Shown here: piece after piece, positions 8,358 to 15,218 of the stretch | How the letters are laid out: each line of letters begins with the position of its first letter | How positions within the stretch are numbered: the first letter of the stretch is position 1 | NCBI GenBank assembly: GCA_003020925.1 | Contig: PXRT01000006.1 | Location: 17,258 to 81,257 of the forward strand | Direction of reading: 5' to 3' | Length of the DNA stretch: 64,000 nucleotides | Source: Halobacteriales archaeon QS_6_64_34 | GTDB lineage: Archaea > Halobacteriota > Halobacteria > Halobacteriales > Haloarculaceae | Notes under the pieces: model-generated | Databases searched by the model: none | What the model was told of the DNA's origin: nothing | Seen by the model: only the letters and a program-made list of their open reading frames with translations | Program-made: the position numbers and the translations under genes

Positions 8358-8438
8358 TACGGATTATTGTAGCGATTTACCGGTATGTGCCGACCCCGGG
8401 GTCGGCACAATCCGGAAATAATCTACAATAAACCGTAT
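8357..8438. repeat. 82-bp imperfect palindromic repeat
   Basis: Two arms of about 41 nt match at 33 of 41 positions when one is reverse-complemented, around a perfect 14-bp core CGACCCCGGGGTCG (8391-8404). The outer part of each arm reads ATACGG-TTATTGTAG. A third arm copy lies at 349-375. Both locations touch the 3' end of a gene. It could be a REP/MITE-like element or a bidirectional terminator; I cannot tell which. Confidence 0.75.
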
Positions 8439-8709
8439 GAGACGGCAGTGCGGACTCATAGTGATGCCGCCGACCGAGTCCCCGCAGGCGATGCACGTGA
8501 CAGTCGTGGTGCCAGGCGTTCCGTAAGCCCATCGTTACAGTAGCAGTCACGGGATTGTGGGTCACCATATCCGTGCGTTCACCTGTCCGCTCACTCGCTG
8601 TTGTGCCCCAGCTGAGAGGTCAGTTTATGCGTAGTGGTGAACGGCTGGACCCCGGGAAAATGTCGATAGAGGCCTTTCGGACCGAGAGCCGAGAAATTAA
8701 CAACACAAG
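8439..8709. other. Intergenic region without a recognised gene
   Basis: About 270 bp between the palindrome and the alcohol dehydrogenase promoter. No frame with haloarchaeal codon bias and a start codon is evident, and I see no tRNA or conserved RNA fold. The last 40 bp become AT-rich ahead of the TATA box. Confidence 0.5.
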
Positions 8710-8717
8710 TTTATAAT
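8710..8717 (+). promoter_or_regulatory. TATA box for alcohol dehydrogenase gene
   Basis: TTTATAAT lies in an AT-rich tract, centred about 27 nt upstream of the ATG at 8741. Leaderless initiation is predicted. Confidence 0.7.
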
Positions 8718-8740
8718 GATTTATCGAATATATTTAGGGG

Positions 8741-9781
8741 ATGCGAGCTGCCAGACTACACGAGTACACAGACGAGATGGAGGAGGGGCTCTCTGTCGAC
8801 GAGGTAGACGAGCCACAGGTGACAAACAGCGACGACGTAATCGTGGACGTCGAGGGGGCAGGCTGGTGCCAAACGGACAACCACATCATCGAGGGGATGT
8901 GGGAGCAGTACGTCCCACAGCCGCTGCCGATGACGCTGGGCCACGAGAACGCCGGTACCGTCGTCGATGTCGGCGAGGAGGTCCAGCTGGTCGAACCGGG
9001 CGACCAGGTCATCTGTCACCCGGTCCAGACCTACGGGACCTGCCGGCCCTGCCGGCAGGGCGAGACGATGTACTGCGAGAACGACGCGTTCAACGGGCTG
9101 ACAACGGACGGTGGCTTCGCCGACAAGCTCCACACGAGCGAGCGGTCGGTCATCCCGCTGCCCGACGGCGTCGACCCGGCCGACATCGCCCCCCACGCCG
9201 ACGCCGGTATCACGGCCTACCACGCCGCCAAGAAGGCCGTTCGAGAGCTCAACCCCGGCGACGCAGCGGTCGTCATCGGCGTCGGCGGACTGGGCCACAT
9301 CGGATTGCAGTGTCTCGACGCGATGAGCGCCGCCGACATCGTCGGCGTGGACATCAAACAATCCGCCCGCGACCTCGCCAGTGACCTCGGTGCCCACTAC
9401 ACCATCGACCCGACCAGCGAGGACGTGGCAAGCGAAATCGAGGGAATAACCGACGGTGCCGGCGCCGCACAGGTCCTCGACTTCGTCGGTGCCGACGAGA
9501 CCACCGCGCTCGCGCCGGATATCACCGCAGCCGGTGGCGACCACCACATTATCGGCTACGGCGGCCACATCCACGAGCCCGCACAGGCGCTCGTCAACGG
9601 AGAATTTGCCTTCCAGGGCAACATCGTTGGCCGGTACGCCGAACTTCAAGAGCTTGTCGCTCTGGTCGAACGCGATGCCGTCGACCTTCACACCACCCGC
9701 TACGACCTCGAGGACGTCAACGACGTGGCAGTAAAGCTGGAACACCGGGAGATAGACGGCCGCGCGGTCATCATCCCATAA
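8741..9781 (+). CDS. Zinc-dependent alcohol dehydrogenase (MDR superfamily)
   Basis: NAD(P)-dependent medium-chain dehydrogenase, 346 residues, cytosolic. The catalytic zinc region is visible: Cys in GWCQTDNH and the His-Glu pair in LGHENAGTVVDVG. The structural-zinc loop is CRPCRQGETMYC. The Rossmann fold starts at GVGGLGHIGLQCLD, followed by GVDIK, whose Asp suggests NAD preference. The substrate cannot be read from sequence. The gene has its own promoter and no operon partners. Confidence 0.92.
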   Translation: MRAARLHEYTDEMEEGLSVDEVDEPQVTNSDDVIVDVEGAGWCQTDNHIIEGMWEQYVPQPLPMTLGHENAGTVVDVGEEVQLVEPGDQVICHPVQTYGTCRPCRQGETMYCENDAFNGLTTDGGFADKLHTSERSVIPLPDGVDPADIAPHADAGITAYHAAKKAVRELNPGDAAVVIGVGGLGHIGLQCLDAMSAADIVGVDIKQSARDLASDLGAHYTIDPTSEDVASEIEGITDGAGAAQVLDFVGADETTALAPDITAAGGDHHIIGYGGHIHEPAQALVNGEFAFQGNIVGRYAELQELVALVERDAVDLHTTRYDLEDVNDVAVKLEHREIDGRAVIIP

Positions 9782-9928
9782 GCGGTATCAGCCGAGACGC
9801 CGCGACCCACGCTTTGTATCACTATCATCGGCATCGTCGTCGCGCTCCCGCTTGCGCTGCTGGCGTCTCTCGTCTGGGCCGTCGGCGCATCCGTCGCTTT
9901 CCTCGCAATCGGTGACGACCTTGGGTGA
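9782..9928 (+). pseudogene. Possible remnant encoding one hydrophobic helix
   Basis: Directly after the dehydrogenase stop, the same frame stays open for 48 codons and encodes a convincing membrane helix (ITIIGIVVALPLALLASLVW) followed by WAVGASVAFLAIGDD. There is no ATG or GTG in this frame after the TAA, so it looks like the 3' end of a lost membrane-protein gene. The remaining intergenic DNA up to 10089 shows nothing I can name. Confidence 0.35.
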
Positions 9929-10089
9929 CCGTCACCGGCCGAAACGGTACTGGTGGTCGGGCCACCCGGTAATGCCACCCCACGCCGGAGAAACAAGCGT
10001 TCGCAGTCCCGAACTCGCGGTCGCATTGTGTGCGCTGCGTCGTCGAACCGACAACACGGCCGACTGAGGGGGTCGATATCGACACATCC

Positions 10090-10096
10090 TTTATAC
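10090..10096 (+). promoter_or_regulatory. TATA box for 10122 gene
   Basis: TTTATAC centred 29 nt upstream of the ATG at 10122. Confidence 0.6.
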
Positions 10097-10121
10097 GATC
10101 AAGCGAGCAGGACGTAAACGG

Positions 10122-11282
10122 ATGACCGGGACGTTCGCAGATAGGACCCTCGCTGAGCACCGGCGTGTCTTCGAGAAGATATGGTGGCAGAATCCGGAGC
10201 GACAGAACGGCACCTCCTCGTCGTGGTGGTTCTTCCTGCTGTTCCCCGACGGCGAGGCGGGGTACGGCCCGCGACAGCTCATGTTCTCGATAGCTGCCTG
10301 CATGGGTGAGCAGTGTCATGTCAACGGCCTCCCGGCTCGCAGTATGTCCCCGGACCGTCCTGTTTCCGACGGCGTGGACAGGTTCAACGCGACGACGGTC
10401 GGCTGGGCCGGCGACGCCGACGTAGTCCACGACCACGTCGTCAAGCAGCCGGCCGAAGCGGTCCTCTCTCGTGACGACCAGCGTCTCGCGGCCTGGGCAG
10501 ACCGCGATGACGGCACCAGACGCGGCAGCGAGATAGCCACACTCTCAAACCGACCACTGGGGCTGCGAGCCCACGTCGTCGGCGACGACGCCGAAGCGGA
10601 GTTCGAGGCATGGGGCGAACTCGACTCGAAGATGACTGCACCGCACCACTCCCTGGATATCGACACGCCGCTCGGTGGCGCCGAGGTCATCGCCTGGCGC
10701 CAGATGTCGTTCGAGGGCGAGTTCGACCTCCCCGGGGGAGCGGAGACGCTTTCGGGGTCGTGTTACTTCCAGCGGGTCTGTTTCGATATGCCGCTCGTCC
10801 CCTGGAAGTGGATATGGGCACTCTTCCCGGACGGGTCCACCTTCTCCGCGCTGGTTCCGTTCATCGGCCCGCAACTGTTCCGACGGGGGTACAGATTCTT
10901 CGACTCGAACAGGCTCGAACGGCTGACGATTCCACTCAAACAGTCCGGGTTCTGGCACTGGGGCGACGACGGGGGCCACGTCGAGTTCGACAGAATCAGC
11001 ATCGAGCCGCTCCTCGACACCGGCGAACACCCGGACTTCGACGTTCGCGTCGAGAACGACGCCGGTGAGTACGTGCGTTTCGTCGCCCGGACCTACGGGC
11101 ACGCACGAAACTGGCTCGACCGTATGCGATTCGGTGGACGGGTCGGCTCACACTGGAGCTACAACGAGTTCATGTTTCGCATGGCCGGGCTCGCCGGCCA
11201 CGTCGGCGGCCAGCGTATCGACGAGGCGTCGATGGGCCCCGGGTTCGGAACGCTGGAGTACAGTACCGGCCTGGGCCTGTGA
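10122..11282 (+). CDS. Hypothetical protein, possibly lipocalin/CrtC-like fold
   Basis: 386 residues, no signal peptide or membrane helix. It is rich in Trp, Tyr and Phe in strand-like segments (WWFFLLFPDG near residue 36, WAGDADVVHDH, the FDMPLVPWKWIWALFPDG region near residue 225, FWHWGDDGGHVEFD, then HARNWLDRMRFGG and YNEFMFRMAG). The 'PLVPWKWIWALFPDGS' pattern recalls the two-lipocalin fold of carotenoid hydratase (CrtC) and tocopherol-cyclase-like proteins, but this is a weak, remembered resemblance. Single-gene transcription unit. Confidence 0.65.
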   Translation: MTGTFADRTLAEHRRVFEKIWWQNPERQNGTSSSWWFFLLFPDGEAGYGPRQLMFSIAACMGEQCHVNGLPARSMSPDRPVSDGVDRFNATTVGWAGDADVVHDHVVKQPAEAVLSRDDQRLAAWADRDDGTRRGSEIATLSNRPLGLRAHVVGDDAEAEFEAWGELDSKMTAPHHSLDIDTPLGGAEVIAWRQMSFEGEFDLPGGAETLSGSCYFQRVCFDMPLVPWKWIWALFPDGSTFSALVPFIGPQLFRRGYRFFDSNRLERLTIPLKQSGFWHWGDDGGHVEFDRISIEPLLDTGEHPDFDVRVENDAGEYVRFVARTYGHARNWLDRMRFGGRVGSHWSYNEFMFRMAGLAGHVGGQRIDEASMGPGFGTLEYSTGLGL

Positions 11283-11354
11283 GCGGCAGTACGCAGCTGC
11301 CGTGCTCAGCAGGCACACCCGGATGTCCGCTACTCTCGTTTGTTCGCAGTAGAA

Positions 11355-11428
11355 AGCCGGTGGAGGGATTTGAACCCTCGGCCTAATCCTTACGAAGGAT
11401 TCGCTCTGCCAGTCTGAGCTACACCGGC
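11355..11428 (-). tRNA. tRNA-Thr (anticodon CGT)
   Basis: On the minus strand the cloverleaf reads GCCGGTG acceptor (pairing CACCGGC), D-arm GCTC/GAGC, anticodon stem AATCC/GGATT with loop TTCGTAA giving anticodon CGT, and T-arm GAGGG-TTCAAAT-CCCTC. The discriminator base is T and no CCA is encoded. No intron is present. Confidence 0.95.
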
Positions 11429-11537
11429 GCGTTGGCACACTCGACCAGGCACGCGTTACGACAGCACGTCTGCAGTGTGCCACTCGGCAATAGTGGATAG
11501 TGCCGAAACCCGCAATAAGGATTGCGAATCGCCGCCG

Positions 11538-11951
11538 TCAGGCGGGTCTCGTGCCGACGATAGTGACCGGAACGGGCGATTCCAGCAGGACCTGCTGGGA
11601 GACGCTACCGAAGATGACCTTCCCAGTCGGGGAGCGCTTTCGCGACCCCATGACGATGTGGTCTACGTTGTGGTCCTCGGCCAGGTCGAGGATGCCGTCG
11701 GCCGGCGGGAGTCGGCCTGTGGCGGGGGTCACGTCGTAGTCGCGCTCGGTCAGGTACTCACGGGCCAGCGTGACGGTCTCGATGGCCTCCAGATTGGCGG
11801 GGTCGCCGGGGTCTTTTACGTCTTCTGGGGGTAACGCGTGGGTGACGATGACCTCGATGGTCTCCGCGCCCGTCGGCAGGTCCTCGACAAAGGCGGCCTG
11901 TCCGCGAGCGCGGTCCGGGTCTGTGTCGACTGGAATGAGTATCCGATACAT
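11538..11951 (-). CDS. Universal stress protein (UspA family)
   Basis: A single UspA domain of 137 residues: N-terminal MYRILIPVDTD strand, and a C-terminal nucleotide-loop-like segment GSRKRSPTGKVIFGS followed by SPVPVTIVG. The G-x2-G-x9-G pattern of ATP-binding members is only partly kept (GSRKRS instead of GxxG), so ATP binding is uncertain. Cytosolic, likely dimeric. Single gene between tRNA-Thr and trm5. Confidence 0.9.
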   Translation of the reverse strand: MYRILIPVDTDPDRARGQAAFVEDLPTGAETIEVIVTHALPPEDVKDPGDPANLEAIETVTLAREYLTERDYDVTPATGRLPPADGILDLAEDHNVDHIVMGSRKRSPTGKVIFGSVSQQVLLESPVPVTIVGTRPA

Positions 11952-12027
11952 GGTAGTGAGAGGGACCGTCGGGTCCCGTTGTGTCCCAATTCACCGGCGG
12001 CCCCCGTAACTTTTGCTACTCCGGTCG

Positions 12028-13008
12028 TCAGCGGCGGAGCCGAGCGTCGACGACGACGTTGTGTTCACCCGGTGCGTACGACCGGACGGTCCGGTGGGTC
12101 TCGATACTGACCGCATACTCGGGTTCGGCCGCCGCACGGATGGCCCGCTCGCCCGGTCCGAAGGGGTCCGTGTCGGGCTGGATATCGTAGTAGTGTATCG
12201 TGCAGTCGTCACCCGCCAGCTCGACTGCCGTTTCCAGAAACTCGCCGGCGCTGTGGGGGAGATTCATCACGATGCGGTCGGCCCACCCCTCGTAGTCGGA
12301 TGCGACCTCGCGCACGTCGCCACAGATGGCCGTGACGCGGTCCGGGACGCCGTTGCGCTCGACGTTGGCCCGGAGATACTCGACGGCCCGCTCGTTGATG
12401 TCCGTCCCGACGCAGGTCGCGCCACGTTTGGCAAAGGGGACGACGAAGGGGCCGACGCCGGCGAACATGTCGAAGGCTCGCTCGCCCTCGCTGACCTGCT
12501 CGACGACCCGATGGCGCTCGGTCGCCAGTCGCGGGGAGAAGTACACCTCGGCGAGGTCGAGTTCGAACGAACAGCCATACTCCCGGTGGAGCACCTCGGT
12601 CGTGTCGCCGGCCAGCACCGCCCAGTCCCGGACCCGCTCGGTCCCTTTGATTTTCGAGGCCCGGTTCAACACGCCCTCTACAGGCAGGTCAGACGCCATG
12701 ATGGCGTCGGCAATCGCCCGGGCCCGCTCGGGGTCGTCCTCGTCGATGATGACCAGGTCGCCCAGCCGCTCGTAGCTCGGGGCAAAGCCCAGCTCGTCGG
12801 CGGGCATCGTTTGGCCCTCCCGGACCGGCGCGTCGAACTCGACAACCTCGAAGGTGTCCGGCACCTCGGCTGGGTCGGTCACCGGGACGTACAGCACACC
12901 GTCCTCGGCGGTGATGTCGTAGCCGTCGTCGATGGCATCCGTCTCGGCGAGGCGCTGTCGGGTCGCCTCGCCATCCGTGACGGGCACACGAACGCAGGGA
13001 ACGCCCAT
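12028..13008 (-). CDS. trm5: tRNA (guanine37-N1)-methyltransferase Trm5
   Basis: Methylates G37 next to the anticodon, protecting the reading frame. The 326-residue protein begins MGVPCVRVPVTDGEATR, the usual D1-domain start. The SAM-binding motif is FDMFAGVGPFVVPFAKRG, followed by GTDINERAVEYLRANVERNG. The catalytic-pocket NLPHSAGEF (NLP motif) and IHYYDIQPD confirm the Trm5/Taw2 family. The ATG at 13008 was chosen; the frame stays open further upstream but that part overlaps the divergent dphB. Divergent from dphB across 75 bp. Confidence 0.93.
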   Translation of the reverse strand: MGVPCVRVPVTDGEATRQRLAETDAIDDGYDITAEDGVLYVPVTDPAEVPDTFEVVEFDAPVREGQTMPADELGFAPSYERLGDLVIIDEDDPERARAIADAIMASDLPVEGVLNRASKIKGTERVRDWAVLAGDTTEVLHREYGCSFELDLAEVYFSPRLATERHRVVEQVSEGERAFDMFAGVGPFVVPFAKRGATCVGTDINERAVEYLRANVERNGVPDRVTAICGDVREVASDYEGWADRIVMNLPHSAGEFLETAVELAGDDCTIHYYDIQPDTDPFGPGERAIRAAAEPEYAVSIETHRTVRSYAPGEHNVVVDARLRR

Positions 13009-13054
13009 GCGCTCACTCTCCCGGCGGCGGCGGTAAGCCTGACGCTTCGCGCCC

Positions 13055-13060
13055 TTTATC
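13055..13060 (+). promoter_or_regulatory. TATA box for dphB
   Basis: TTTATC centred 27 nt upstream of the dphB ATG; leaderless start predicted. Confidence 0.55.
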
Positions 13061-13083
13061 CCCGGCGCCGACTGACTCCGGGT

Positions 13084-13854
13084 ATGCTCACATTCGTCGG
13101 CCTTGGCCTCTACGACGAACGCTCGGTCACCATCGAGGGACGCGACGCTATCGGCGACGCGGACCGCGTCTTCGCCGAATTCTACACCAGCCGCCTCGTC
13201 GGAACTGACCTCGACAGGCTCGAAACGTTCCACGGAACCGACATCGAGGTTCGCGACCGCGCCGGTATCGAGCGCGAGCCCGAACCGATTCTCGAGGCCG
13301 CCCAGTCGGCCGACGTGGTCTTTCTCACGGCCGGCGACACCATGGTCTCGACGACCCACACCGACCTCCGAATCCGGGCCGAAGAACGCGGTATCGAGAC
13401 CCGCATCGTCCACGGGACGACCGCCCAGACGGCCGCCGGGTCGCTCACCGGGCTCCAGAACTACCGCTTCGGGAAGGCGACGACGCTGCCCTTCGAGAAG
13501 GCCCACGGCGGCGAGGGCGTTCCGGATAGCGTCGTCTCGACTATCGAGGGCAACCGCGAGCGTGATTGTCACACCCTCGTCTACCTCGATATCAAGGTCG
13601 ACGACCCCCACTGGGCCGACGGCGACGACACGTACATGACCGCCGACACGGCTGCCGAACTGCTCAGCGTCGAGTTCCCCGATCAATTGGCTGTCGTCGT
13701 CGCCCGGGCCGGGAGTCCCGACCCGCTCGTCGTCGCCGACACGCTGGAAGAGCTGGCCGGCCGCGACTTCGGTAGCCCCCTGCATCTGCTCGTGATTCCC
13801 GGCGAGTTACATCCCATTGAGGACGAGGCTCTCGCCGCTGTCGCCGACAGCTAG
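13084..13854 (+). CDS. dphB: Diphthine synthase
   Basis: SAM-dependent methyltransferase of diphthamide biosynthesis on translation elongation factor 2. The 256-residue protein starts MLTFVGLGLYDERSVTIEG and has the tetrapyrrole-methylase-fold segments VVFLTAGDTMVSTTH, IVHGTTAQTAAGSLTGLQNY and LPFEKAHGG typical of DphB. Its stop overlaps the convergent artA stop by a few bases. Confidence 0.95.
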   Translation: MLTFVGLGLYDERSVTIEGRDAIGDADRVFAEFYTSRLVGTDLDRLETFHGTDIEVRDRAGIEREPEPILEAAQSADVVFLTAGDTMVSTTHTDLRIRAEERGIETRIVHGTTAQTAAGSLTGLQNYRFGKATTLPFEKAHGGEGVPDSVVSTIEGNRERDCHTLVYLDIKVDDPHWADGDDTYMTADTAAELLSVEFPDQLAVVVARAGSPDPLVVADTLEELAGRDFGSPLHLLVIPGELHPIEDEALAAVADS

Positions 13855-14852
13855 TCGTCACTCGGGGCGGCGACCTCGTCGGCCTCGCCGCTCGCGTCGA
13901 CCGCTGTGGCGAGGTCGTACTCGTTGCCCGTCAGCAAAAAGAGGAGGTCCTCGACGAGGACGGTTATCTCTGGCAGCTCCCGGACGAGGAAATACGTAAT
14001 CGCCACGAGGGCGACCACCGACCCCGTCTGTGCGAGGATGCGGTCGGCCACGTAGTACGACACCAGCTGTGGGTCCTCGATGCTGAACAGCGCCATGACG
14101 AGACCGGGGAATAGCTGCATCCGCTGTTCCCCAAAGGAGACGGCGATGAAGACGTTTCGGACCAGGTTCAACACGTAGATGACCGACACCGTAATCGCCA
14201 GCGCGCGGAGCTTGCGGCGCCACGGCGCCGACACGGCCAGGATACCGCCGACGAAGATGGCGATGCTCCCGATACCGGTACAGGCCAGTATAATCGTATA
14301 GGTTATCGGCCGGGAGTTGCCCTCGAACCAGAACGTGCTCTCGTAGGGGTAGGGTTTGTCCGCTATCGGGACGCCGTTGTATTCGAGTCCACCGACCAGC
14401 AGCGGGTCAACGCCCAGCAGCGACAGCAGGAACGCCGTCTGGTCGGCGACGGACTCGACGATGGCCTCTCGCATCGGGCCGATAGTGAGGAAGGGGACGT
14501 AGACCAGTCCCATCAGCCCCACCGCCCGCGTGAGGACGAACAGCGAGTCCCGCCCCCGCAAGAGGTGGTACCCCGCCCAGAGCGACAGCGGTACCGCCGC
14601 GAAACTGCCCACGCCCTCGATGAGGCTCTTCTGTGTCAGCGTGAAATGCGGAACGAGCACCAGCCAGAACGCCCCGAAGGCGACCCAGCCAGCGACCGCG
14701 ACCCGTCGGGCCCACGCCACGTCGTATCGATGGACGAGCGCACTGCCCAGAAACGCCGCGAGCACCACCCACATCAGCGGTTCCGACCACACGAGCGGGT
14801 CGACCGAAACCCCGCCAAACGTGATAGTCGACTGGAGGACAGGGGTACTCAT
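13851..14852 (-). CDS. artA: Archaeosortase A
   Basis: Membrane cysteine transpeptidase that processes PGF-CTERM surface proteins and couples them to lipid. 333 residues with about eight transmembrane helices. The catalytic Cys is in ACTGIGSIAIF near residue 195, and the conserved Arg in YVLNLVRNVFIAVSFGEQRM. The C-terminus is a soluble acidic tail. The next gene upstream on the same strand encodes a PGF-CTERM S-layer protein, its probable substrate; a hairpin-rich mobile element now lies between them. A TATA box places the start at this ATG. Confidence 0.95.
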   Translation of the reverse strand: MSTPVLQSTITFGGVSVDPLVWSEPLMWVVLAAFLGSALVHRYDVAWARRVAVAGWVAFGAFWLVLVPHFTLTQKSLIEGVGSFAAVPLSLWAGYHLLRGRDSLFVLTRAVGLMGLVYVPFLTIGPMREAIVESVADQTAFLLSLLGVDPLLVGGLEYNGVPIADKPYPYESTFWFEGNSRPITYTIILACTGIGSIAIFVGGILAVSAPWRRKLRALAITVSVIYVLNLVRNVFIAVSFGEQRMQLFPGLVMALFSIEDPQLVSYYVADRILAQTGSVVALVAITYFLVRELPEITVLVEDLLFLLTGNEYDLATAVDASGEADEVAAPSDD

Positions 14853-14874
14853 TGCTCTATCTTTGCCAATCCGG

Positions 14875-14882
14875 CCTAAATG
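14875..14882 (-). promoter_or_regulatory. TATA box for artA
   Basis: Minus-strand CATTTAGG centred 26 nt from the ATG at 14852; leaderless artA mRNA predicted. The box lies 18 bp from the boundary of the mobile element. Confidence 0.5.
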
Positions 14883-14900
14883 CTTTGTCGTTGTGCGGGC

Positions 14901-15132
14901 GGTGGTGTTTAGTTAGGCGATTCAGACTGTCACCAGCCAGAAAGCCCCGGCTGGCTTCGGTCGGGGGGCTTGCTGCGCTCCTCGGCCTTCGGCCTGTGGT
15001 GCTTACGTCGCCCGCCTTCCCGAAGCCAGCCGCCCCTTTCAGTCCCACCCGCACTGATTGACCAACCGGCATGGGCGGGACTGAAAGGGGCCGACCCTCT
15101 CTTCCGCGTTTTCTACCAAACTAAACACTACC
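14901..15132. mobile_element. Hairpin-rich non-autonomous element, copy 1
   Basis: 232 bp with 14-bp terminal inverted repeats (GGTGGTGTTTAGTT left; complement of the right end GGTAGTGTTTAGTT) and a perfect 8-bp target duplication GTGCGGGC at 14893-14900 and 15133-15140. Inside: left box AGCCAGAAAGCCCC (14935-14948), a 12-bp stem CGGCTGGCTTCG/CGAAGCCAGCCG (14948-14959 / 15021-15032), and a central stem CCCCTTTCAGTCCCACCC (15033-15050) pairing 15073-15090 at 17 of 18. No coding capacity. The right-hand variable stem and right AGCCAG box seen in copy 3 are missing here. Confidence 0.85.
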
Positions 15133-15218
15133 GTGCGGGCTGTACATCGGACACACAGCGCCGCCGCTACCGGACGAGCACGCAAAAAAGTTCGAAAGTC
15201 AAGGACGGGGCGGTCCCG

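Noticed and set aside
12028..13785. A long minus-strand frame extending trm5 upstream by 259 codons
   Set aside because: The upstream part is antisense to dphB, and Trm5 has a good family start at 13008.
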